Positions 17,065 through 25,437 of a stretch of 64,000 bases of DNA are shown piece by piece. Location: positions 620,001 through 684,000 of the forward strand of contig NZ_JASISV010000001.1 of NCBI RefSeq assembly GCF_030063305.1, in the 5' to 3' direction. Positions within the stretch are counted from its first letter, which is position 1, and every line of letters begins with the position of its first letter. The translations under genes were made by a program, and so were the position numbers. The notes below the pieces were generated by a model. It did not search any database. It had not been told where the DNA came from and saw nothing but the letters and a program-made list of their open reading frames with translations. This stretch comes from Salinibacterium sp. G-O1 (GTDB taxonomy: Bacteria > Actinomycetota > Actinomycetes > Actinomycetales > Microbacteriaceae).

Positions 17065-19419
17065 ATGACTTACGTTCTTGACTCGTTCGAGCAGCCCGGC
17101 CACACGACGGGTGGCGGAATCGACGATGCCCTGTTGGCCGGGCTCAATCCTCAGCAGCGCGAAGCGGTGGTCTACCGCGGTCAGTCGCTGCTGATCGTGG
17201 CGGGGGCGGGCTCCGGCAAGACGAGCGTGCTCACGCGCCGCATCGCCGGCCTGCTGCAGACCCGCGAGGCGTGGCCGAGCCAGATCCTGGCCATCACGTT
17301 CACGAACAAGGCGGCCGCCGAGATGCGCGAGCGCGTGAAATCGCTGGTGGGGGATTCCGCGGAGGGGATGTGGATCTCGACGTTCCACTCCGCCTGCACG
17401 CGCATCCTTCGTCGCCAGGCCGAGTCGATGGGAATGAAGCAGAGCTTCACCATCTACGACACCGCAGACCAGCGCGCCCTGCTCAAACGGATCATCAAGG
17501 AGCTCGGTGCAGACACCGTCGGCTTCACGCCGGGTGGGGTGTCGAGCCGCATCTCGAAGCTCAAGAACGAGCTCACCGACATCGACGCCTTCGCCCGCAG
17601 CGTCAACATGGACGACCCCAAAGAGGCCGGTTTCGTCGAGATCTTCAAGCGCTACACCTCGGCGCTCCGCCGGGCCAACGCGCTCGACTTCGACGACATC
17701 ATCGCCGAGACCGTCTACCTGTTCCGTGCGTTTCCGGATGTCGCTGCGCTCTACCAGCGCAGATTCCGGCACGTGCTCGTTGACGAGTACCAGGACACAA
17801 ACCACGCCCAGTACGCCCTGATCCGCGAGTTTGTGCGCGCCGTCGCGCCGCAGAACGTGCCGGCGGACACCCGCATGAAGCTCGACCCGAACGGCGGCAT
17901 CCCCGGGGCATCGCTCACCGTTGTGGGCGACAGCGACCAGTCGATCTATGCGTTCCGCGGGGCCGACATCCGCAACATCACCGAGTTCGAACGCGACTTC
18001 CCGAACTCGAAGGTGATCCTGCTCGAACAGAACTACCGGTCGACCCAAAACATCCTCGACGCGGCCAACGCGGTCATCTCAAACAACTTCGACCGTAAGG
18101 CGAAGAACCTGTTCACGGTCGTCGGGTCCGGCGACAAGATCACCGGATTCACCGGGTACTCGGGGCATGACGAGGCCCAGTTCGTGGCCGACGAGATCGA
18201 GGCCCTGCGCTCGGCAGGCGGCAGCCTCAATGACATTGCCGTCTTCGTGCGCACCAACTCGCAGACCAGGCCGCTCGAAGAGATCTTCATCCGTTCCGCG
18301 ATTCCGTATCGGATTCCCGGCGGCACAAAATTCTACGAACGAGCCGAGATCAAGGATGCGATGGCCTACCTGATCCAGGTGGCCAACCCCGACGACGACC
18401 TGGCCCTGCGCCGCATCATGAACGTGCCCAAGCGCGGCATCGGTCCCGCCACCGAGGCGGCCATGCAGGCCCACGCGAACCGCATCGGCACCCCACTTCG
18501 CGAGGTGCTTGCGGATGCGGGCCAGCTCGGGCTCGGACCGAAGGTGACGGCAGCGATTGTCGAGCTCGGCGAGATCCTGGATGACGCTGGCCGGGTGGCC
18601 ACGACGGCCGCTCCGCACGACATCCTCACGGACATCCTGAAACGCACCGGCTACCACCAGGCGCTGAAAACCAGCGGCGATGCTCAGGATGAGGCGCGCG
18701 CCGAGAACCTGGAGGAGCTGGTCTCGCAGACCAAGGAGTTCAGGACGGTCAACCCGGAGGGCTCGCTCATCGACTTCCTCACCGGCGTCGCGCTCTTCGC
18801 CGCTGCGGACGAGATCGACGACGAGGATGGCTCGGTCTCGATCATGACCCTGCACACCGCAAAGGGTCTCGAATACGACGCCGTCTTCCTGACCGGGGTC
18901 GAAGAAGACCTGCTGCCGCACCGAATGTCTGCCAACGAGCCCGGCGGGCTTCAGGAGGAACGGCGACTGTTCTACGTAGGAATCACCCGCGCCCGCAAGC
19001 GCCTCTACATCTCGCTCGCCGCCTCCCGCGCGAGCTTCGGCGAGGTGAACGTCGCGATGCCGAGCCGCTACCTGCAGGAGATACCGGCCGACCTCATCGT
19101 GTGGAAGCAGTCTGGCGGCGGTGGCGGATTCCGAAGCAACCGTCCACTGCGGTCCGCTCCGATGCGTGACAGCTACAGCGCATTGCCGCCCGCGCCGCCG
19201 CGCGTGAAGACGGAGTGGACGAGCGCGGTGACCGGGCTCGTGCGCGACAACGGCGTCATGACCCTCGAGGCTGGCGACCGCATCCGGCACACCGATTTCG
19301 GTGAGGGCAAGGTGACCGCCGTGACGGGCGAGGGTACCAAGCGCGTCGCCGAGGTGCAGTTCGACACCGCAGGGCGAAAGCGCCTGCTGATCAAGATCGC
19401 ACCGATCGAGAAGCTATGA
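17065..19419 (+). CDS. pcrA: ATP-dependent DNA helicase PcrA/UvrD
   Basis: This superfamily 1A 3'-5' helicase acts in nucleotide excision repair, replication restart and removal of stalled RNA polymerase. It has 784 residues from the ATG at 17065. Walker A AGAGSGKTS (about 50-58), motif Ia FTNKAAAEM, Walker B DEYQDTN, motif III GDSDQSIYAFRGA, QNYRS, and motif VI GITRARKRL are all present. The C-terminal 50 residues (GDRIRHTDFGEGKV) form the Tudor-like domain that contacts RNA polymerase in PcrA. TAGAAT ends 8 nt before the start, so the leader is at most about 2 nt. The next gene overlaps by 4 nt. Confidence 0.97.
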   Translation: MTYVLDSFEQPGHTTGGGIDDALLAGLNPQQREAVVYRGQSLLIVAGAGSGKTSVLTRRIAGLLQTREAWPSQILAITFTNKAAAEMRERVKSLVGDSAEGMWISTFHSACTRILRRQAESMGMKQSFTIYDTADQRALLKRIIKELGADTVGFTPGGVSSRISKLKNELTDIDAFARSVNMDDPKEAGFVEIFKRYTSALRRANALDFDDIIAETVYLFRAFPDVAALYQRRFRHVLVDEYQDTNHAQYALIREFVRAVAPQNVPADTRMKLDPNGGIPGASLTVVGDSDQSIYAFRGADIRNITEFERDFPNSKVILLEQNYRSTQNILDAANAVISNNFDRKAKNLFTVVGSGDKITGFTGYSGHDEAQFVADEIEALRSAGGSLNDIAVFVRTNSQTRPLEEIFIRSAIPYRIPGGTKFYERAEIKDAMAYLIQVANPDDDLALRRIMNVPKRGIGPATEAAMQAHANRIGTPLREVLADAGQLGLGPKVTAAIVELGEILDDAGRVATTAAPHDILTDILKRTGYHQALKTSGDAQDEARAENLEELVSQTKEFRTVNPEGSLIDFLTGVALFAAADEIDDEDGSVSIMTLHTAKGLEYDAVFLTGVEEDLLPHRMSANEPGGLQEERRLFYVGITRARKRLYISLAASRASFGEVNVAMPSRYLQEIPADLIVWKQSGGGGGFRSNRPLRSAPMRDSYSALPPAPPRVKTEWTSAVTGLVRDNGVMTLEAGDRIRHTDFGEGKVTAVTGEGTKRVAEVQFDTAGRKRLLIKIAPIEKL

Positions 19420-20858
19420 CGCAACGCGAGCAGGCGCGCCAGCGCATCATCGTTCCCTCGGTGCGGATCACCGAGCCGATGCAGTTGCTCGCGCACACGC
19501 TCGCCACGATTCGCGCCGACCTCGAGCTCACCGAAGATTTCCCGCCCGAGGTTGAGGCCGAGGCCGCCGCGACCGTCGAGTCAGCGGTGCTGCCGCCGGA
19601 CGACCTGACGGCGATCGGGTTCGTCACCATCGACCCCGAGGGGTCAACCGACCTCGACCAGGCCGTGCACATCGCGCGCAGCGGCGACGGCTTCGTGGTG
19701 AGCTACGCGATCGCCGATGTGCCGCTGTTCGTGCCGCCCGGTGGCGCCGTCGACGCCGAGGCGAGACGCCGGGGCCAGACCATGTACGCGCCGGATGGGC
19801 GCATCCCGCTGCACCCCACGGTGATCAGCGAGGGCGCGGCGTCCCTGCTCGCGGGCGAGACCCGCAGCGCCTACGTCTGGACCTTCGAGCTGGATGCCGC
19901 GACCAACGTGACCGCGACGACACTGCGCCGGGCGCAGGTGCGATCCCGTCAGCAGCTCACGTACGCCGAGGCGCAGGCATCCATCGACGACGGATCCGCG
20001 GACGAATCACTGCAACTCCTGAAGGAGGTCGGACTCGGACGCATCGAGGTCGAACGCGAGCGCGGGGGAGCCAGCCTCAACCGGCCAGACGAGGAGGTCG
20101 AGTTCGAAGGGGGACACTACCTGCTGGTGCGGCGCGATCCGCTGCCGGTGGAGGAGTGGAACGCCCAGATCTCGCTGATGACCGGCATGGCGGCGGCGGC
20201 AATCATGCTCGACGGCGGTGTGGGCATCCTGCGCACGATGCCGGCGCCGGACGACGAGACACTGGAAAACTTTCGCAGGCAGGTGGCGGCACTGGGATGC
20301 CCGTGGCCAACCGATCAGGCGTATGGCGAGTACCTCCGCGAGCTGGATCCGGCAGAGCCGAGGGCGCTCGCGGCGATTCATGCGGCAACCTCCCTCTTCC
20401 GCGGAGCTGGCTACACGGCCTTCGACGGCGAGTTGCCCGAGGAGCGGCTGCAGGCAGCGGTCGCAGCACCTTACGCGCACACGACGGCTCCGCTACGGCG
20501 ACTGCTTGACCGCTTCGTGCTGGTGACCTGCGAGGCGCTGACAGCCGGACAGCCTGTGCCCGAATGGGTGCGCGAGGCGCTCCCAACGCTTCCCAAGGAG
20601 ATGGGGCGCTCTGACGGGGTCGCGTCCCGCCTCGACCGGGCCTCGGTGGATGCGATCGAAGCCGCGCTGCTCAGCGACAGGATCGGCGAGCAATTCGACG
20701 TTATCGTCACGGGCGCGAAGAACGGTGGCGGCAGCATCCAGCTCACCGACCCGGTGGTGACGGCGAGCATCGAAGGCGAGGTGACGGCCGGAGATTCCGT
20801 TCGCGCCACCCTGGTCTCCGCCGACATCGCCAGTGGCACGGTCGTCTTCCGGCTCTGA
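19416..20858 (+). CDS. RNB-domain (RNase II-type) ribonuclease with altered Asp cluster
   Basis: This 480-residue protein is of the RNase II/R superfamily, short compared with E. coli RNase II and without obvious cold-shock domains at the N-terminus. The metal-binding motif of the RNB domain reads TIDPEGSTDLDQA (residues 71-83). Asp73, Asp79 and Asp81 match the first three Asp of the canonical quartet, but the fourth is Gln82. The C-terminal RNB segment with APYAHTTAPLRRLLDRF is well conserved, and a short S1-like tail follows. It overlaps pcrA by ATGA, so it is translationally coupled. Activity as a 3'-5' exonuclease is likely but the Gln substitution leaves it open. Confidence 0.85.
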   Translation: MTQREQARQRIIVPSVRITEPMQLLAHTLATIRADLELTEDFPPEVEAEAAATVESAVLPPDDLTAIGFVTIDPEGSTDLDQAVHIARSGDGFVVSYAIADVPLFVPPGGAVDAEARRRGQTMYAPDGRIPLHPTVISEGAASLLAGETRSAYVWTFELDAATNVTATTLRRAQVRSRQQLTYAEAQASIDDGSADESLQLLKEVGLGRIEVERERGGASLNRPDEEVEFEGGHYLLVRRDPLPVEEWNAQISLMTGMAAAAIMLDGGVGILRTMPAPDDETLENFRRQVAALGCPWPTDQAYGEYLRELDPAEPRALAAIHAATSLFRGAGYTAFDGELPEERLQAAVAAPYAHTTAPLRRLLDRFVLVTCEALTAGQPVPEWVREALPTLPKEMGRSDGVASRLDRASVDAIEAALLSDRIGEQFDVIVTGAKNGGGSIQLTDPVVTASIEGEVTAGDSVRATLVSADIASGTVVFRL

Positions 20859-20870
20859 TCGGGCGGGTGC

Positions 20871-22139
20871 TCAGTCGAGCGCCTCCATGGGGTCGGCGTG
20901 AACGATGCCGGGCCTGATGCGGTCTCGACGCACCCACAGCATGACCACGACGAGCAGGGCGATCGAGACGACGAGCAGTGCGGTGGCCGACACGGCGACC
21001 GCTGAGGGAATCCCGAAGGCAACACCGAGCGCTCCGATGACCACGCCGCTGCCGACTCGCGAACCCATCGCGGTCGTCTGCCCGGCGCCCACAAAGAGGC
21101 CCTGCCGATCCGCCGGGGCCGCGAGCTGGATGACGGTCTGTGCGGTCGACATGGAGATGATCGACGCCAGGCCGGAGATCCCGAGTGCCAGGAGGGTGAG
21201 GGGAACGCTCCGTGAGAGGGCAAACACCAGCATGCTCGCGGCGAAGACGATGGTGCCCATGATGGCAAGTCTCGAGCTGGCGCGCACGCCGCCGATTGCC
21301 TCAAGGCCGATGCCGCCGACGATCGCGCCGAGGGACGTGGCGACGAGCAGCAACCCGTAGCCGAGGCCGGAGTCGGACTGGCCCAGCAGTTCGCCGAATT
21401 CGGGGAGCAGGGGCATCACGGCGGTGCCGATGAGCAGACCCACCGACCCCTGAAGCAGCATCATCGCGAGGATCGGCGGGAATCTCGGCACCTCCTTCAG
21501 CACTCCGAATACCTGTCGCACGCTCGGGCGCGCCGGGCGCGCGGCACCCGCACGCCGGGAGTGACCGTCGATGGGCACCCTGATGAGGTAGACGAGAAAG
21601 GGAATATAGAGCGCGACGATCACGAACATCCCGATGCCCGGCCCGATCGTGAAGAGCAGCACGGCGCCGATCGCCGGGCCCACGAGCTGCCCCAGCGAGA
21701 GCCCGGTAGCCATGAGCCTGATGCCGCTGGTGAGATCTTTCGTGCCCACCATGTCGAGCAGCATGACCTTGTCCGCCGGCTGCCACAGGGCGCTCGCAAA
21801 CCCATGGAGCACCAGCAGCACGACGCAGTGCCAGGGCTGCAGGGTGGCCGAGACGATCAGCACACCCCACCCAACCGATACGAGCATGAATAACGCGAGC
21901 GACGTTTGAATGATCCGCCGGTTGTCGAAGCGATCGGCCAGGGATCCGAACGGGATGGAGAAGAACAAATGGGGGAGCCAGTGGCTGACCACCGCGAAGC
22001 CCGCGAGCACCGGCGAATGGTAGAGCTGCCACATGACCCAGTAGGTGAGCGCGTGCTCCGCGTTATCTCCGGCCATCAGCAGGCTTCCGCCCATCAGGTA
22101 CCCCCGGTACCAGCGGACGCGCAGCGCAGAAAACCTCAC
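20871..22139 (-). CDS. MFS transporter
   Basis: This 422-residue major facilitator has 12 predicted helices and the loop 2-3 motif GSLADRFDNRR, close to the canonical GxLaDRxGRR. It resembles MFS_3/enterobactin-exporter-like drug or metabolite efflux proteins. The substrate is unknown. The GTG at 22139 is chosen because TACGGT ends 6 nt upstream and the protein then starts directly before helix 1. The longer open frame only adds a hydrophilic, poorly conserved stretch. The stop is 12 nt from that of the convergent RNB gene. Confidence 0.85.
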   Translation of the reverse strand: MRFSALRVRWYRGYLMGGSLLMAGDNAEHALTYWVMWQLYHSPVLAGFAVVSHWLPHLFFSIPFGSLADRFDNRRIIQTSLALFMLVSVGWGVLIVSATLQPWHCVVLLVLHGFASALWQPADKVMLLDMVGTKDLTSGIRLMATGLSLGQLVGPAIGAVLLFTIGPGIGMFVIVALYIPFLVYLIRVPIDGHSRRAGAARPARPSVRQVFGVLKEVPRFPPILAMMLLQGSVGLLIGTAVMPLLPEFGELLGQSDSGLGYGLLLVATSLGAIVGGIGLEAIGGVRASSRLAIMGTIVFAASMLVFALSRSVPLTLLALGISGLASIISMSTAQTVIQLAAPADRQGLFVGAGQTTAMGSRVGSGVVIGALGVAFGIPSAVAVSATALLVVSIALLVVVMLWVRRDRIRPGIVHADPMEALD

Positions 22140-22145
22140 ACCGCA

Positions 22146-22151
22146 ACCGTA
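22146..22151 (-). promoter_or_regulatory. -10 hexamer for the leaderless MFS gene
   Basis: TACGGT on the minus strand ends 6 nt before the GTG at 22139, in the 31-bp gap after the MpaB-like gene. Confidence 0.45.
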
Positions 22152-22170
22152 TCCCCCATGCGGAGCGGGC

Positions 22171-22962
22171 CTAACCGGGCAGTGAACCCGTCCTGAACCG
22201 CGCGAGGTAGCGACGTTTCGGGGCATGTCGAATCCACCGCGGCAGCAGCGGATACGCGACCCGGATAAGTCGAACCAGTCGGTCGAAGCGTCGCTGGTCG
22301 AAGGCCAGTCCGTAAGCATCCCGCAGTGCGGGGCTGAGCAATCCCGCGGTTAGCAGCCTCAGTGTGGGCATGGCGGCGCGCATCCACCACGGCCCTGTCG
22401 ATGGATGAAGCAGCTCACCTGCGACGCCCTTGGCGACGTCGTCCACCCGAAGCGCGGTCTCGGCGGTGGCCCAGTAACGCGCGAACGCTGCGGGAGTCTC
22501 GGGCCACAGTGCGCGCGGTAGCCCCAGCGTGGTCGCGATGATGGAGTAGTCCGCGAGCAGCGACTCCGCGTCGGCGGCGGCGAGGGGACCGTAGACGAGT
22601 TCACGCACGCGCATCGCCGTGTCGTAGAGGGTGGCCGCCACCCAGAGTTGCAGCTGGTCGTCCCTGGCGCTGTATTGCACGGCCGCACCCGGCTCGGACC
22701 TCACGGGAGCGTGCGCTGCACCCACCCTCCGTGCGACCCGACGCACCTCGTCCGCGGTGCCGTACACGATGACGTAGAGATAGGTGAGGGTGCCGTGCAG
22801 CCGGTCGAGGGGTCGGTTCGCGAAGTCGCTGTGCGCGGCGACGCCGTGCCCGACACCGGGATTGGCGAGTTGCAGCAGAATGGCGCGGGCGCCGCCGGCC
22901 AGCAGGATCGCCTCGGCCGAGACGTCCCCTATTCGCAGGGGGGTCTGCGGCAGTCCGGGCAT
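22171..22962 (-). CDS. MpaB-family (DUF2236) putative oxygenase
   Basis: This 263-residue protein matches the oxygenase-MpaB/DUF2236 family of haem-binding or latex-clearing-protein-like enzymes. Characteristic stretches are LLAGGARAILLQLANPGVGHGV near the start, DRLHGTLTYLYVIVYG, LQLWVAATLYDTA (about 104-116) and the C-terminal LLPRWIRHAPKRRY. The biochemical substrate is unknown for most members. The start at 22962 has GAGAAT ending 6 nt upstream. It precedes the MFS gene by 31 bp on the same strand. An operon is possible, although that gene has its own -10. Confidence 0.8.
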   Translation of the reverse strand: MPGLPQTPLRIGDVSAEAILLAGGARAILLQLANPGVGHGVAAHSDFANRPLDRLHGTLTYLYVIVYGTADEVRRVARRVGAAHAPVRSEPGAAVQYSARDDQLQLWVAATLYDTAMRVRELVYGPLAAADAESLLADYSIIATTLGLPRALWPETPAAFARYWATAETALRVDDVAKGVAGELLHPSTGPWWMRAAMPTLRLLTAGLLSPALRDAYGLAFDQRRFDRLVRLIRVAYPLLPRWIRHAPKRRYLARFRTGSLPG

Positions 22963-23291
22963 GGACCCATTCTCCCGTGCTGGCCCTGTGACAGTCCCCT
23001 GCGGGAGTGACCTTCATCGAGATCGCCACTTCTGTGGGGTCGAACGCGGTCCAGGCAGCAGAAGTGGCGATCTCGGCACCGCAAGTGGGCCAGACCGTGG
23101 CTGGGCGGAGTCCCGGCGCCCCTAGCGTGAAAGTTCCGAAGAATTTAAGATCGGTCTAAGACGGCATCGAACGCAGTGGCCCGGAGGAGTCGGTAGGCTT
23201 GTGCGTGGCCAAAGTGTCTTGATGTCGAGTTATTCCGACAGCAGGCATTCGCCTTTCAACTGAAACCGATCGCTACGATTGCGAGAGTTAC
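22963..23291. other. 329-bp intergenic region upstream of sucC
   Basis: This divergent gap between the MpaB-like gene and sucC holds the -10 of the former (GAGAAT, 22969-22974 on the minus strand), a perfect 17-bp-arm hairpin at 23018-23075, and an AT-richer stretch at 23130-23290 that should carry the sucC promoter. TACGAT at 23274-23279 is a candidate -10 that would leave a leader of only about 6 nt before the GTG. No ORF with coding character was seen. Confidence 0.6.
23018..23075. repeat. Long-arm hairpin with 17-bp perfect stem
   Basis: CGAGATCGCCACTTCTG at 23018-23034 pairs perfectly with 23059-23075 around a 24-nt loop. It lies 56 bp upstream of the MpaB-like start and over 200 bp from sucC. 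Its architecture resembles the DUF559-flanking repeat but the arm sequence is unrelated. Confidence 0.8.
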
Positions 23292-24455
23292 GTGGATCTT
23301 TTCGAGTACCAGGCTCGGGACCTTTTCGAATCCTATGGAGTGCCTGTACTTGCCGGCATCATTGCCGACACACCGGCTGAGGCGAGAGCGGCGGCCGAGA
23401 AAATCGGCGGAACCGTCGTCGTCAAGGCGCAGGTCAAGGCCGGAGGTCGCGGCAAGGCCGGCGGCGTCAAGGTGGTGCACAATCCTGAGGATGCCGCCAC
23501 CGCAGCCGAGGCCATTCTCGGCCTCGAGATCAAGGGCCTGACCGTCAACCGGGTCATGGTCGCCGCCGGTGCACGCATCGACAAGGAGTACTACTTCTCG
23601 ATCCTGCTCGACCGGGCGAACCGTTCATACCTGTCGCTGTGCAGCGTCGAGGGTGGCATGGAGATCGAGGAGCTCGCGGTAGAGCGTCCGGACGCTCTTG
23701 CGAAGATCGAGGTCAATCCGCTCGACGGCATCGACCTCGCCAAGGCAACTGAGATCGCCCTCGCGGGTGGCTTCGATGCCGAGCTCGCCGACAAGGTCGC
23801 GCCGGTGCTCGTGAAGCTCTACGACGTTTACAAGGGTGAGGATGCGACGCTCGTCGAGGTCAACCCGCTCGTACTGACCGAAGATGGCCAGATCCTGGCC
23901 CTCGACGGCAAGGTCACGCTCGACGAGAACGCCGAGTTCCGTCACGCGAACCACGCTGAACTCGAGGATGCAGCTGCTGCAGACCCGCTCGAGGCCAAGG
24001 CGAAGGCTGCCGGCCTCAACTACGTGAAGCTCGACGGCGAGGTCGGAATCATCGGTAACGGTGCTGGGCTCGTGATGTCCACGCTCGACGTGGTCAGCTA
24101 CGCCGGTGAGAAGCACGGCGGAGTGCGACCGGCCAACTTCCTCGACATCGGCGGCGGAGCATCCGCTGAGGTCATGGCCGCTGGCCTCGACGTCATCCTC
24201 GGTGACCCGCAGGTGAAGAGCGTGTTCGTGAACGTCTTCGGCGGAATCACCGCGTGCGACGCCGTTGCGAATGGCATCGTCGGTGCGCTCAAGGTTCTGG
24301 GCGACACCGCGACTAAGCCGCTGGTCGTCAGACTCGATGGCAACAAGGTTGAGGAAGGCCGCGCCATCCTCGCCGCTGCAGGCAACCCGCTGGTCACACT
24401 GGCGGACACCATGGACGAGGGCGCCGACAAGGCCGCCGAGCTGGCTTCGAAGTAA
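23292..24455 (+). CDS. sucC: Succinate-CoA ligase beta subunit
   Basis: This is the ADP- or GDP-forming succinyl-CoA synthetase beta chain of the TCA cycle, which binds nucleotide and carries out substrate-level phosphorylation with SucD. It has 387 residues, the usual length. The N-terminal ATP-grasp domain starts [12 protein letters not shown]. The [15 protein letters not shown] segment and EVNPL metal-binding stretch are conserved, and the C-terminal CoA-ligase domain contains [10 protein letters not shown]. The GTG start at 23292 is where the family begins. sucD follows after 13 nt. Confidence 0.98.
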   Translation: MDLFEYQARDLFESYGVPVLAGIIADTPAEARAAAEKIGGTVVVKAQVKAGGRGKAGGVKVVHNPEDAATAAEAILGLEIKGLTVNRVMVAAGARIDKEYYFSILLDRANRSYLSLCSVEGGMEIEELAVERPDALAKIEVNPLDGIDLAKATEIALAGGFDAELADKVAPVLVKLYDVYKGEDATLVEVNPLVLTEDGQILALDGKVTLDENAEFRHANHAELEDAAAADPLEAKAKAAGLNYVKLDGEVGIIGNGAGLVMSTLDVVSYAGEKHGGVRPANFLDIGGGASAEVMAAGLDVILGDPQVKSVFVNVFGGITACDAVANGIVGALKVLGDTATKPLVVRLDGNKVEEGRAILAAAGNPLVTLADTMDEGADKAAELASK

Positions 24456-24468
24456 GGGCAACGGAACA

Positions 24469-25359
24469 ATGTCAATCTTCCTCAACAAGGATTCAAAGGT
24501 CATCGTCCAGGGCATCACCGGCGGCGAGGGCACCAAGCACACGGCGCTCATGCTGAAGGCGGGCACGAACGTAGTCGGTGGCGTGAACGCGCGCAAGGCC
24601 GGCGAGACCGTCTCCCACGACGGTGATGTCATCCTCCCCGTGTTTGGCACCGTCGCTGAGGCGATGGAGTCAACTGGTGCCGACGTCTCGATCGTCTTCG
24701 TCCCGCCGGCGTTCGCGAAGAACGCCGTCGTCGAGGCCATCGAAGCCGAAATCGCTCTCGTGGTCGTCATCACCGAGGGAATCCCGGTGCAGGATTCTGC
24801 CGAGTTCTGGGCGCTCGCCAAGAGCAAGGGCAACAAGACCCGCATCATCGGCCCGAACTGCCCCGGAATCATCACTCCGGGTGAGTCGCTCGTCGGTATC
24901 ACCCCGGCCACCATCACGGGCAAGGGCCCGGTCGGTCTCGTCTCCAAGTCGGGCACCCTGACCTACCAGATGATGTTCGAACTGCGTGATCTGGGCTTCT
25001 CGACGGCCATCGGTATTGGCGGCGACCCGATCGTGGGCACCACCCACATCGACGCTCTCGAGGCATTCGAGGCCGACCCCGAGACCAAGGCGATCGTCAT
25101 GATCGGTGAGATCGGTGGTGACGCTGAGGAGCGCGCGGCCGACTACATCAAGGCGAACCTGACCAAGCCGGTCGTTGCCTACGTTGCAGGCTTCACCGCC
25201 CCGGAGGGCAAGACCATGGGCCACGCTGGCGCCATCGTCTCCGCCGGTGCCGGTACCGCTCAGGGCAAGAAGGAGGCCCTTGAGGCCGCCGGAGTCAAGG
25301 TCGGCAAGACGCCGAGCGAGACCGCAACCCTGCTGCGCGAGGTTCTCGCAGCGCTGTAA
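24469..25359 (+). CDS. sucD: Succinate-CoA ligase alpha subunit
   Basis: The alpha chain binds CoA and carries the phosphohistidine of succinyl-CoA synthetase. It has 296 residues. The Rossmann CoA-binding domain begins [32 protein letters not shown] is conserved, and the active-site His sits in [21 protein letters not shown] near residue 250. The ATG at 24469 is preceded by ACGGAA. The longer open frame upstream merely overlaps sucC. A strong hairpin ends the operon 44 nt after the stop. Confidence 0.98.
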   Translation: MSIFLNKDSKVIVQGITGGEGTKHTALMLKAGTNVVGGVNARKAGETVSHDGDVILPVFGTVAEAMESTGADVSIVFVPPAFAKNAVVEAIEAEIALVVVITEGIPVQDSAEFWALAKSKGNKTRIIGPNCPGIITPGESLVGITPATITGKGPVGLVSKSGTLTYQMMFELRDLGFSTAIGIGGDPIVGTTHIDALEAFEADPETKAIVMIGEIGGDAEERAADYIKANLTKPVVAYVAGFTAPEGKTMGHAGAIVSAGAGTAQGKKEALEAAGVKVGKTPSETATLLREVLAAL

Positions 25360-25403
25360 CACAGCGTCGCTGCGGAGCCCGGCTCCTTGGCACCCAGCTT
25401 CAC

Positions 25404-25431
25404 CGGATGGCCCGCTTCGGCGGGCCATCCG
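25404..25431. terminator. Bidirectional terminator between sucD and the amylopullulanase gene
   Basis: CGGATGGCCCGC and GCGGGCCATCCG form a perfect 12-bp stem with a TTCG tetraloop, followed by GTCGTTGC. It sits between convergent stops. Confidence 0.8.
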
Positions 25432-25437
25432 TCGTTG

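Noticed and set aside
23625-24956. 443-codon minus-strand frame across sucC and sucD
   Set aside because: It spans two conserved genes in antisense and shows no domain.
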